This document shows, piece after piece, positions 14,613-21,147 of a stretch of 24,513 nt of DNA. A model generated the notes under the pieces. It saw only the letters and a list, made by a program, of their open reading frames with translations, ran no database searches and was not told the origin of the DNA. A program made the translations under genes and the position numbers. The first letter of the stretch is position 1, and every line of letters begins with the position of its first letter. Origin of the DNA: DASQFY01 sp036397815 (GTDB taxonomy: Bacteria; Chloroflexota; Limnocylindria; QHBO01); assembly GCA_036397815.1 (NCBI GenBank), contig DASWIE010000099.1:1-24513 (forward strand). Direction: 5' to 3'.

Positions 14613-15329
14613 TCAGTCGGTCGTAGGTCTCTGCGTGCTGCCGGACGACCGCCCAAGTCGAATGAAGAGGAGCCCGTCGCCACCGATCGCTCTGCCGTTG
14701 CGGATTGATCTCCAGATGGCTTGCGAGGGGACCGGGAACGTTCGCGCAAGGAAGCCAGCATGCTCTTGCACCAACCGCCGCGTGCCTCGGGTGTCCGGGA
14801 CCGCCAGGATCAGTCTCACGGGCCGGTCGTATCGGTTCGCCAGGATGTCGCGCTTCAGGGAAGCTGAGCGGACCTGCGCCTGCAGATCCGTGATCAGCCG
14901 CTCAGCCTCAATATGCGCAACCTCGACCGCGCTCTCGAGCACGAGATCGGCCGCGCGCCTGTCAGTGCTCGACACCGGCACCTCGGTGCGGGCGCGCCAT
15001 GTCCCTGGATCGGCCCCTGCGACGATCGCCTCGACGAGGCGCAGCTGACCGGAATCCCGCAACGGGACGCCGTCCGCGGGGTGGAATCGGACCCCAAGCT
15101 CATGCCCGAGAGCGGCCGCGAGTCGCGACGCGACATCAAGGGATGGGCTGCGCACAGCCCGTTCGATGGCGCTCACGTATTCCTGCCTGATCTGCGCCAG
15201 CGTCCCAACCTGTCGCTGCGTGAGGCCTGCCGCGAGGCGCGCGGTGCGTACCTCCCGGCCGACTCGCTGCCTGAGCTCACGGGCGCGCTGACGACCGATA
15301 TCGGCGGGGCGGGAGCGGAACGTACGCAT
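14613..15329 (-). CDS. XRE helix-turn-helix protein with conserved C-terminal domain (paralogue B)
   Basis: 238 residues from an ATG at 15329. The N-terminal XRE helix-turn-helix reads ARLAAGLTQRQVGTLAQI, then RQEYVSAIERAVRSPSLDVA (about residues 32-70). The C-terminal domain is clearly homologous to paralogue A: VPLRDSGQLRLVEAIVAG, WRARTEVPV, DRRAADLVLE, HIEAERLITDLQAQVRSASL ending in LK, RPVRLILAVPDTRGTRR, ARTFPVPSQAIWRSIRNG, and GGDGLLFIR. A and B share about half of these positions by eye. Two AGCAC-N5-GTGCT palindromes lie on each side of the gene. Those upstream may be autoregulatory operators; those past the stop codon do not fit that role. It sits antisense between two plus-strand genes. 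No known function can be assigned; enzymatic activity of the C-terminal domain is unproven. Confidence 0.87.
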   Translation of the reverse strand: MRTFRSRPADIGRQRARELRQRVGREVRTARLAAGLTQRQVGTLAQIRQEYVSAIERAVRSPSLDVASRLAAALGHELGVRFHPADGVPLRDSGQLRLVEAIVAGADPGTWRARTEVPVSSTDRRAADLVLESAVEVAHIEAERLITDLQAQVRSASLKRDILANRYDRPVRLILAVPDTRGTRRLVQEHAGFLARTFPVPSQAIWRSIRNGRAIGGDGLLFIRLGRSSGSTQRPTTD

Positions 15330-15378
15330 GCGACGAATCGTCCGCCATAGGCTGTTACCGACGGATTACGAGGGCCTT

Positions 15379-15393
15379 AGCACGCTGGGTGCT
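15379..15393 (+). repeat. Locus B palindrome P3
   Basis: AGCACGCTGGGTGCT, with AGCAC-N5-GTGCT arms, is followed by GCATCCGACGACC. It lies 49 bases upstream of the XRE B start codon, within the expected promoter region of that gene. Confidence 0.7.
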
Positions 15394-15481
15394 GCATCCG
15401 ACGACCAACAGATGCTCGGGCATCACCGTATGCACCGTCAGTACTGCCAGAGCACCAATCCGACGCAATCTGGGCGCATGT

Positions 15482-15496
15482 AGCACTCAGAGTGCT
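15482..15496 (+). repeat. Locus B palindrome P4
   Basis: AGCACTCAGAGTGCT is a perfect palindrome (7-base arms, one central base) followed by GCGACG. It ends 18 bases before the -35-like TTGTAC of the dtxR-family gene, so a protein bound here could also influence that promoter. P1 to P4 spans 975 bp. Confidence 0.75.
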
Positions 15497-15514
15497 GCGA
15501 CGGCCACCCGCTGG

Positions 15515-15542
15515 TTGTACTGCCGCGGACACCCCGTATCAT
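15515..15542 (+). promoter_or_regulatory. Promoter of the DtxR-family gene (probably leaderless)
   Basis: TTGTAC (15515-15520) and TATCAT (15537-15542) are separated by 16 bases, and the -10 box ends 7 bases before the ATG at 15550. Transcription would start at or beside the start codon, and no Shine-Dalgarno is present. Confidence 0.6.
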
Positions 15543-15549
15543 CGGGGCC

Positions 15550-16290
15550 ATGGCTGAGACCACCGAGGCCGCCGCCGAGTACCTGATGACCATCCGCTAC
15601 ATGCACGGAGAGGGTCAGCCGGTCATCGCCGCACGGCTTGCGGAGCGGATGAAAGTCAGCCCGGCGACGGTCAGCGAGATGGTCAACCGGCTCAGCCGCG
15701 AGGGCCTGCTCGCCGTCGACGACGGCACGAGGCAGCTGGAGCTCACCGAGGTCGGCAGGGCGACCGCGGAGCGCACGTTCCGCCGCCACGCACTGGCTGA
15801 GTGGCTGCTGACCGAGGTGATCGGCCTTGGCTGGGCGGAGGCCGATGAGGAGGCGCACCATCTGCAGCACGCGTTCTCCGATCGGGTGACCGACAAGCTC
15901 GACGACCTGCTCGGGAGGCCGCCCACCTGCCCGCACGGCAACCCGATCCCGCGCGACGGTCACACCCCCGATCGCCCGGCCGGCATCCCTCTGTCCGAGG
16001 CACCGGCCGGTGGGGAGGTCACGATCCTGCGGGTGACGGAGGAGGCGGAGGAGGACGCCCGGCTGCTCACCTTCCTGGAGGACCACGCCGTCCGGCCGGG
16101 CAGCCTCTTCGCCGTGACCGATGTCTCCGAGCACATCGGGACCATGACCCTGCGCGGATCCGAGGGCGACGTGACGCTGGGCCTCACCGCGGCGGCCAAG
16201 CTGCGAGCACTGCCCGGACGCGCGGACCCATCGCTCTTTCACCGCGTTCCCGAGCGCGCGCGCCTCGCCGCCGCCGCGGCGCTGCGCTAG
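15550..16290 (+). CDS. DtxR/MntR family metal-dependent transcriptional regulator
   Basis: A 246-residue regulator of metal homeostasis (iron or manganese). The N-terminal winged helix (residues 5-65) begins TTEAAAEYLMTIRYM and contains the helix-turn-helix AARLAERMKVSPATVSEMVN. The dimer and metal-binding domain is RRHALAEWLLTEVIGLGWAE, then EEAHHLQHAFSD with the His/Glu ligand pattern, then PTCPHGNPIP, the family hallmark. A C-terminal SH3-like FeoA domain (about 153-225; ITEE-type start TILRVTEEAEEDARLL) follows, as in the long DtxR/IdeR class. It would repress metal-uptake genes when metal is bound, but no metal transporter lies in this window. It is probably translated from a leaderless message. 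Palindrome P4 of XRE locus B lies just upstream of its promoter. Confidence 0.94.
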   Translation: MAETTEAAAEYLMTIRYMHGEGQPVIAARLAERMKVSPATVSEMVNRLSREGLLAVDDGTRQLELTEVGRATAERTFRRHALAEWLLTEVIGLGWAEADEEAHHLQHAFSDRVTDKLDDLLGRPPTCPHGNPIPRDGHTPDRPAGIPLSEAPAGGEVTILRVTEEAEEDARLLTFLEDHAVRPGSLFAVTDVSEHIGTMTLRGSEGDVTLGLTAAAKLRALPGRADPSLFHRVPERARLAAAAALR

Positions 16291-16293
16291 GAT
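16288..16293 (+). promoter_or_regulatory. -10 box overlapping the DtxR stop codon
   Basis: TAGGAT begins with the TAG stop codon of the DtxR-family gene and ends six bases before the GTG at 16300, which fits leaderless expression of the small membrane protein. Confidence 0.45.
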
Positions 16294-16299
16294 CCACTC

Positions 16300-16503
16300 G
16301 TGGTCAAGAATCGCAACCGCCGCGTGATCATCGCCTCGGTGGCGACGATCCTGTGGCTCGGCTACATGGTGGTCGGGCTGATCGTGATAGATACCCTGAT
16401 GCCGACGGTGCGAGGCTCCGGCCCGGAGGGGCTGGCCGCCTTCATCGGTCTCATCGGCGGGGTCGTTGCGGCGGGCTGCATCATGTGGGCCGCCTCCGAC
16501 TGA
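16300..16503 (+). CDS. Small two-helix membrane protein, function unknown
   Basis: A 67-residue protein with a basic start (MVKNRNRRVI) and two hydrophobic segments: IIASVATILWLGYMVVGLIV (about residues 10-29) and GLAAFIGLIGGVVAAGCIMW (about 44-63), joined by a short polar loop (DTLMPTVRGSGPE). I recognise no family. The coding frame is supported by the clean two-helix pattern, the GTG start directly behind a -10-like box, and its position 9 bases after the DtxR gene. Its last 23 bases overlap the 3' end of the convergent nitrilase-family gene. It could be co-transcribed with dtxR or use its own promoter. Confidence 0.7.
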   Translation: MVKNRNRRVIIASVATILWLGYMVVGLIVIDTLMPTVRGSGPEGLAAFIGLIGGVVAAGCIMWAASD

Positions 16504-17392
16504 CGGGCTCCTCCACGTCGCCTGAGAAGTGCGCAGCCGTCGGCGGGTGCTGGCGGTCGACGCCGGGGCGGAGCAGGCGCTCGTAGAGGCCGGGTCGCCG
16601 ATCGGCGATCGTGTCCCATTCGTGCTCGCCGGGGAGCCGTCGCACGTGCGTTCCTCGCGCCGCCTCAGTATCGATCTCGCCGAGCAGCAGCTCCTCCTGG
16701 GTGTCGCTGGCGACGGCGAGCTGCCTCCCGTCGTAATCGATCAGCAACGAACGCCCGATGAAGGTCACGCCCCGCTCCGTCCCGACCCGATCGCAGGCCA
16801 GCAGGTAGCAGTGATTCTCCGCGGCGCGCGCCGGGGCGAAGATGCCCGGGTGGAAGTCGACGCCGACCGGCCAGTTGGTCGGCAGCACGATCAGGTCCGC
16901 ACCCTCCAGGGCGCAGACGCGGGCCGCCTCCGGGAAGCGCAGGTCGTAGCAGATCAGGACGCCGAAGCGCAGGCCGTCGACCTCGATGACAGGTGGAGGG
17001 TCAGGCCCCGGGGTCGCGAAGCGGTCGATTCCCAGGAAGGGGAGGTGCATCTTTCGATAGCGGAAGCGGCGGCCGTCCGGCAGCAGCACCAGCGCGACGT
17101 TGTAGACCTCATCGGCCGTCGCCTCCAGCGAGCCGCACACGATGGTGACCCGATGCGTCTCCGCCACCGAGGCGAGCCGATCCTCGGCGATGGCCGAGGC
17201 ATGTCGTGCGACGGGGAGCGCCTCCTCGAGCGAGCCGAAGGCGTAGCCCGTGACCGCCGCTTCGGGCAGCGCCACAAGGCTGGCGCCCGCGCTGACCGCG
17301 CCGACCACCGCCTCACCGATGCGCTCGAGGTTGCCCTCGACCTCGCCGATCTGTGGGTCGATCTGGCACGCGGCGACGCGCAGCGTCGTCAT
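16481..17392 (-). CDS. Carbon-nitrogen hydrolase (nitrilase superfamily)
   Basis: A 303-residue cytoplasmic amidohydrolase. The Glu-Lys-Cys triad of the superfamily is visible: Glu44 in ALPEAAVTGY, Lys114 in RYRKMHLPF, and Cys148 in VLICYDLRFPEAAR. The extra Glu of NHCYLLACDRVG-type motifs and the typical IGRSLLIDYDG segment are also present. These enzymes hydrolyse omega-amides, carbamoyl groups or nitriles; the subfamily looks Nit2- or aliphatic-amidase-like, but the substrate cannot be read from sequence. The roughly 30 C-terminal residues (HPPTAAHFSGDVEEPVSRRR) are poorly conserved and overlap the end of the small membrane protein gene by 23 bases. A strong GGAGG precedes the ATG at 17392, so this gene uses a normal ribosome-binding site. 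Confidence 0.94.
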   Translation of the reverse strand: MTTLRVAACQIDPQIGEVEGNLERIGEAVVGAVSAGASLVALPEAAVTGYAFGSLEEALPVARHASAIAEDRLASVAETHRVTIVCGSLEATADEVYNVALVLLPDGRRFRYRKMHLPFLGIDRFATPGPDPPPVIEVDGLRFGVLICYDLRFPEAARVCALEGADLIVLPTNWPVGVDFHPGIFAPARAAENHCYLLACDRVGTERGVTFIGRSLLIDYDGRQLAVASDTQEELLLGEIDTEAARGTHVRRLPGEHEWDTIADRRPGLYERLLRPGVDRQHPPTAAHFSGDVEEPVSRRRPT

Positions 17393-17470
17393 CGGTCCTC
17401 CTTCCGGTAGCCTACCCCGATGGGCGCACCCATCTTACCCGGCGACATCTGGGCCTCTCCGGACCTCGGC

Positions 17471-17476
17471 TATGAT
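17471..17476 (+). promoter_or_regulatory. -10 box of the four-gene operon
   Basis: TATGAT ends six bases before a GTG at 17483 that opens a 10-codon ORF, and about 35 bases before the GTG at 17512 of the first large gene. Confidence 0.5.
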
Positions 17477-17482
17477 GCGGCC

Positions 17483-17515
17483 GTGAGCCGCGCAGCCCGC
17501 GGGGATCAGGCGTGA
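17483..17515 (+). CDS. Possible 10-codon leader ORF (MSRAARGDQA)
   Basis: A GTG six bases after TATGAT opens a short frame that ends in TGA at 17513-17515, overlapping the GTG start at 17512 of the next gene (GTGA). If transcription starts at the usual distance, this GTG would be the 5' end of the mRNA, translated as a leaderless leader peptide and coupled to the main gene. No homology can be claimed for so short a peptide, so this is a candidate only. Confidence 0.35.
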   Translation: MSRAARGDQA

Positions 17516-18888
17516 GCGATCCCCGACCGCCGGACGACGGGCCGCACTGGCCGGAGCGCGACCTGGACCGTCGCGACGCCGATGACCGGTCGCAGCCGGA
17601 CGACGAGGGTCAGCTCAGCGAGGGGCAGCCCACCGAGGGGCCGCCCACCGAGGGGCCGCCCACGGAGGGGCAGCCCACGGAGGGGCCGCGCACGACCGAG
17701 GGCGAGGCGAGCATCGGCTTTGCCGACGCCGAGGGGGGATGGAACCCTCGCGTGCTGGGCGAGCGCCGCCGCCCGACCACCGCGGAGCAGGCGGTCCCCT
17801 GGCTGATCGGGCTGCTCCTGGCGCTGGCCGGAATCGTGATCGTGCTGCTGGCGCTCATCTTCACGGCGCCCGACGGGCTCGTCGGCGACCTCGGCTCGCC
17901 CACGCCCCTCGCCTCCGCCGCGACCCCCGCGCCGAGTCCGTCGCAACCCCCCGCCGCCACGACGGAGCCAACGGCAACGCCGGTCCCGACGCCGGTGCCC
18001 ACACCGACGCCGGTCCCGGTGGTCTACGGACCGCTCGAGATGGTCTACCTCGGCCGCCAATCGGGGTTTGCCCCGATCTACGTCCTGCGTCGCGACTTCA
18101 CCACCGCCGCCGCGCCCACCGTCATGGCCTCGGCCGCTGGCGGCATCGAGAAGTTCGCCTGGTCACCGGACGGTCGCGTCGGCGTGGCCCTGATCGCCGG
18201 TCGGGCGGTGGCGCTCACGCCCGGCCAGGATGGCCGGCCGCTGGCCGAGGGGATCCAGGCGATCACCTTCGGCCTGGACCCCGAGACCCTGTATGCGGTT
18301 CGTGTCGTCCGGGACGGAGCGAACGACCGCGCCGAGATCGTGCGCTTGAACTTCGCCGACGGTGCCGCCGATACTCTGGCAACCAACACCTATCCGCACC
18401 CCGAGGTCGGGGCCGAGGAGCCGCTCGTCGAAGCGCAGTTCATCGACAACGGCGGCACCGTGCGCATCTATGCCACGGCCGACGGCAACCTGGTGGTCTG
18501 GATCCTGGGGGCGCCGTCAACCTACAAGGTCGACGTCGGGAACGGCGCCATGACCGACGTGGCGGCGCAGCCGGTCCTCTGGTCGCCGGACGGCCAGTGG
18601 CGCACGGCGCTGGAGAGGAGCGGTGGCTCGACCGTGATCCAGCTCTTCAACCGCAGCGCCGAGCTGCAGGCGTCGGTGACGGTCACCGGCCTGGTGAGCC
18701 ACATCCGATGGGCGGGCACCAGCAACGAGATCGTCTTCACGCTCGGGCGCGCCGGAACGGGTGGCGGCGTGCGCCAGGACCTGTACGTCTGGGACCTGGT
18801 GGACGGCAACGCGCCGGCACCGCTGACCAACAACGGCGTCTCGTTCGGCGCCGAGTGGCTCGGCATCGCGTCGCGCTGGGTGCCATGA
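17512..18888 (+). CDS. Membrane-anchored protein with pentapeptide repeats and a propeller-like extracellular domain
   Basis: A 458-residue protein of unrecognised family. The order is: an acidic, proline-rich cytoplasmic N-terminus (1-95) with five tandem E-G-(Q/P)-P-T-type units (residues 37-61); one transmembrane helix (PWLIGLLLALAGIVIVLLAL, from residue 96); a Pro/Thr/Ser-rich spacer (about 125-167, including PTPVPTPTPVPV); and an external domain. The external domain has repeated strand motifs such as FAWSPDGRVGVALIAG, LVWILG and VLWSPDGQWRTAL, as in TolB/WD40-like propellers. The topology suggests a surface sensor or scaffold. The GTG at 17512 was chosen because it overlaps the stop of the small leader frame. 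The gene ends in ATGA, shared with the DUF971 gene, so it heads a four-gene operon. Confidence 0.82.
   Translation: MSDPRPPDDGPHWPERDLDRRDADDRSQPDDEGQLSEGQPTEGPPTEGPPTEGQPTEGPRTTEGEASIGFADAEGGWNPRVLGERRRPTTAEQAVPWLIGLLLALAGIVIVLLALIFTAPDGLVGDLGSPTPLASAATPAPSPSQPPAATTEPTATPVPTPVPTPTPVPVVYGPLEMVYLGRQSGFAPIYVLRRDFTTAAAPTVMASAAGGIEKFAWSPDGRVGVALIAGRAVALTPGQDGRPLAEGIQAITFGLDPETLYAVRVVRDGANDRAEIVRLNFADGAADTLATNTYPHPEVGAEEPLVEAQFIDNGGTVRIYATADGNLVVWILGAPSTYKVDVGNGAMTDVAAQPVLWSPDGQWRTALERSGGSTVIQLFNRSAELQASVTVTGLVSHIRWAGTSNEIVFTLGRAGTGGGVRQDLYVWDLVDGNAPAPLTNNGVSFGAEWLGIASRWVP
17620..17694 (+). repeat. Five 15-bp tandem repeats encoding E-G-(Q/P)-P-T
   Basis: Five in-frame copies of GAGGGGCMGCCCACS (M is A or C, S is C or G), the last copy with one further change. 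They encode EGQPT/EGPPT-type pentapeptides in the N-terminus of the membrane protein. The count could change by slippage without breaking the frame. Confidence 0.85.
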
Positions 18889-19211
18889 ACCAGATCGTCA
18901 ACCCCATCGCCGTCGAGCTGGACGAGACCGCGAAGGTGATGCGCATCCGCTGGGATGACGGCCACCTGGGCGAGTGGGGCTGGCTCACCCTGCGTCGAGC
19001 CTGCCCGTGCGCGCTGTGTGCGGGAGAGGGGAGCCTGCCCGGCGTCGTCACCCTCGAGACGATCTTCACCCCGCAGCAGATCGCCATGGAGCGGGTGAAA
19101 TGGATAGGCCGATACGCCCTCGCCCCCATCTGGGCCGATGGCCACGACACCGGCCTGTTCACCTACACCAAGCTCCGCGAGCTGTGCCAGTGCCCGGAGC
19201 ACCGGGGGTGA
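18885..19211 (+). CDS. DUF971 / GBBH-like N-terminal domain protein
   Basis: A 108-residue single-domain protein of the DUF971 family, which matches the N-terminal zinc-binding domain of gamma-butyrobetaine hydroxylase. Visible marks are the opening strand IRWDDGHLGEWGWLTLRRAC, the C-x-C-x2-C zinc cluster CPCALC with a following acidic segment, the VKWIGRYALAPIWADGH block whose His is the likely fourth ligand, and the end YTKLRELCQC. Free-standing DUF971 proteins are often linked to Fe-S or metal metabolism, though their biochemical role is not established. The ATG overlaps the upstream stop (ATGA) and the 3' end overlaps the patatin start (GTGA), so translation of the three genes is probably coupled. 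I am confident of the family, not of the role. Confidence 0.9.
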   Translation: MNQIVNPIAVELDETAKVMRIRWDDGHLGEWGWLTLRRACPCALCAGEGSLPGVVTLETIFTPQQIAMERVKWIGRYALAPIWADGHDTGLFTYTKLRELCQCPEHRG

Positions 19212-20107
19212 GCGGCCCGCGCATCGGTCCCGGCTACACCCTGGCCCTGGGCGGGGGAGGCGGCCGCGGCTGGGCGCACATCGGCGTCGCGCGCGCACTG
19301 GAGGAGGCCGGCCTGCGGCCCGGGCGCATCGTGGGCACGAGCATGGGCGCGATCGTCGGCGCCGGCCTGGCCGCCGGCTGGTCGCCCGATGCCATGCAGC
19401 GAATGGCGCGGCAGACCGCGGTCTATCGCCTAGTCGGCCGACGCGCGCGGTTCGCCCTCTTCGACCCGCGGCCGGTGCTCGAACGGCTGGCGGAGGCGCT
19501 CGGCGACCCGATGATCGAGGACCTGCCCACGCCGCTCGCGATCAGCGCGTACGACCTGGTCGCCGGCCGCCCGACCGCGATCACCTCGGGACGGCTGGTC
19601 GACGCCATCGAGCGCAGCATGTCGGTCCCGCTCTTCTTCCCGCCGCTGTGCACCCGCGAGGAGGTGTGGTGCGACGCCGGCCCGTGGGAGGCGGTGCCGG
19701 TGAGCCTGGCGCGCGCCTGGTCGGACGAGCCGGTCATCGGCGTCTGGGTCGACGTGCCCAAGCCGGCGCTGCTCGCCCGGCGGCCGGTCGCCGCTCTGCT
19801 CCGAGGCGCTTCCACCCGGTTCGGCGTCGGTTTGCCGCGTGATCCTCTGACCGCTCGCCGCTACCTGGCCCTGCTGGCCGCCCGCTGGGCCGAGCCCGTC
19901 CACGAGGAGCCGCCGGACCTCCTGATCCGGCCAAGGCTCGGCTTCGTCCCGGCCTGGGACTTCACCCGGGTTGGACCGATGGCGGCGCGCGGCTACCGCG
20001 ACGCCCGGGCCGCCCTGGCGTCGGCGGGCATCGACCGGCCCGACTCGCAGGCAGCCACGCCCGGACCCGCGCCAGAACCCCAGGGGGATCTCATCCGTGC
20101 CCGGTGA
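19208..20107 (+). CDS. Patatin-like phospholipase family protein
   Basis: A 299-residue Ser-Asp dyad lipid hydrolase of the bacterial patatin/RssA-like group. The glycine-rich oxyanion motif LGGGGGRGWAHIG (residues 14-26), the nucleophile elbow GTSMG (Ser45) and the DAG motif with Asp156 (WCDAGPWEAVPV) are all present with normal spacing. No signal peptide or membrane helix is seen, so a cytoplasmic or peripheral membrane location is likely. It would hydrolyse phospholipid or lysolipid acyl chains. The GTG at 19208 overlaps the DUF971 stop (GTGA) and fits the family's N-terminal length. The 3' end overlaps the PIG-L deacetylase by 11 bases. The last 30 residues are Pro/Ala-rich. Confidence 0.92.
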   Translation: MSGPRIGPGYTLALGGGGGRGWAHIGVARALEEAGLRPGRIVGTSMGAIVGAGLAAGWSPDAMQRMARQTAVYRLVGRRARFALFDPRPVLERLAEALGDPMIEDLPTPLAISAYDLVAGRPTAITSGRLVDAIERSMSVPLFFPPLCTREEVWCDAGPWEAVPVSLARAWSDEPVIGVWVDVPKPALLARRPVAALLRGASTRFGVGLPRDPLTARRYLALLAARWAEPVHEEPPDLLIRPRLGFVPAWDFTRVGPMAARGYRDARAALASAGIDRPDSQAATPGPAPEPQGDLIRAR

Positions 20108-20993
20108 CGGCGGCCTGCTCCTGGTCCACGCCCATCCCGACGACGAGGTGTTCGGCACCGGCGGCCTGATCGCGCAAGCGGTGGCCGATGGACGGCGCGT
20201 CGACCTGGTGACCTGCACTGGCGGCGAGGAGGGCGAGATCCACGACCCGTCGCTCGATCACGACGAGGCCCGACCGCGCCTGCGCGAGATCCGCGAGGCG
20301 GAGCTTCGCTGCTCGGTGGCCGCGCTCCAAGGCAGCGGCCCGGGCGAGCTGCACCTGCACCTGCTCGGCTACCGCGACTCGGGGATGATGGGCACGGAGT
20401 CGAACGAGCGCGACGACGTCTTCTGGCACTCGGACCTGGACGAGGCTGCCGGCAAGGTGGTCGCCATCGTCCGCGCGGCCCGCCCATCGGTCATGGTCAC
20501 CTACGACCCGAACGGCAACTACGGGCATCCGGACCACATCAACGCTCACCGTGTGGCGGTCGCTGCCTGGGAGGCCGCCCCGGACGCCGCCCGCTTCCCG
20601 GATGCCGGGCCCCCGCACGCGGTCGCCAGGCTGTACGAGATTGCCTTCAACCGTGACCGATGGGCCGCGCTCACCGCCGAGATGCAGGCGCGCGGCATCA
20701 AGCTGCCCTGGGAGGACGACGCGGAGGAGCCCTCGACCGATGAGGAGGCGGAGGAGTTTGGCGTCGCCGAGGCGGACATCAGCACCATCGTTGACGTCGC
20801 CGCCTTCGCCGATGCCAAGCGTGCCGCGATGGACTGCCACAGGACGCAGCGCCAGGACATGGGCTGGCTCCTTGACCTGCCGCCGGACCTTCAGGCACAG
20901 GCCATCTCACCGGAGCACTTCGTCCTGACCCGCTGGCGCGACCGCGAGGCGCCGGCCGGCCACCGGGAGACATCGGTCTTCGACCAGGGCTAG
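20097..20993 (+). CDS. PIG-L family deacetylase (LmbE/Mca-like)
   Basis: A 298-residue zinc-dependent N-deacetylase or amidase. The metal motif AHPDDEVFGTGG (His13, Asp16) opens the Rossmann-like fold. The second site GHPDH (144-148 region) supplies the last His ligand in the pattern typical of MshB/Mca, and the following NAHRVAV helix is also typical. The central ETGAEEGEIHD-like stretch (CTGGEEGEIHDPSLDHDEA) and the C-terminal RQDMGWLLDLPPDLQAQAI resemble mycothiol S-conjugate amidase and related LmbE enzymes, so thiol-conjugate detoxification or sugar deacetylation are candidate roles. The GTG at 20097 starts the protein just before the catalytic motif and overlaps the patatin gene by 11 bases. 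It is the last gene of the four-gene run. Confidence 0.92.
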   Translation: MPGDGGLLLVHAHPDDEVFGTGGLIAQAVADGRRVDLVTCTGGEEGEIHDPSLDHDEARPRLREIREAELRCSVAALQGSGPGELHLHLLGYRDSGMMGTESNERDDVFWHSDLDEAAGKVVAIVRAARPSVMVTYDPNGNYGHPDHINAHRVAVAAWEAAPDAARFPDAGPPHAVARLYEIAFNRDRWAALTAEMQARGIKLPWEDDAEEPSTDEEAEEFGVAEADISTIVDVAAFADAKRAAMDCHRTQRQDMGWLLDLPPDLQAQAISPEHFVLTRWRDREAPAGHRETSVFDQG

Positions 20994-21010
20994 GACCCTC
21001 GCTCGCCCAC

Positions 21011-21025
21011 GATCACGTCGTGATC
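21011..21025. repeat. Perfect palindrome at the left edge of XRE locus C
   Basis: GATCACGTCGTGATC has 7-base arms and one central base. It lies 17 bases after the PIG-L stop codon and runs into the first copy of the 74-bp repeat. The copy on the other side of the gene lacks the left arm (it reads ACACGCGATCAC), so this may be a terminator-like hairpin or an edge feature. Confidence 0.55.
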
Positions 21026-21130
21026 ACATCGGCCAAGTTAGGCCCCATTCGACCCGTCTTTGGCTGCCGGGAACGACCGATGATCCAGGCGGCCATCAGA
21101 GCACCTGAAGTTGGCCGATGGGATCGCTCG
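21022..21130 (+). repeat. Locus C flanking repeat, left copy
   Basis: Bases 21022-21095 are identical over 74 bp to 21866-21939, and the similarity continues imperfectly to 21130. The unit is bounded by inverted ATCGGCCAA (21028-21036) and TTGGCCGAT (21111-21119), 92 bp in total. It lies just beyond the 3' end of the XRE C gene. Confidence 0.93.
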
Positions 21131-21147
21131 CTGATCGCAAGGCCGAC

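Noticed and set aside
13670..14761. A 363-codon open frame on the minus strand spanning the end of the SGNH gene and locus B
   Set aside because: Antisense to the SGNH/PKD coding region and crosses into the repeats; no recognisable domain.
14522..15496. CRISPR-like array from the repeated palindromes at locus B
   Set aside because: Only four short copies in mixed orientation with unequal spacing, separated by a gene; no regular repeat-spacer structure and no cas genes.
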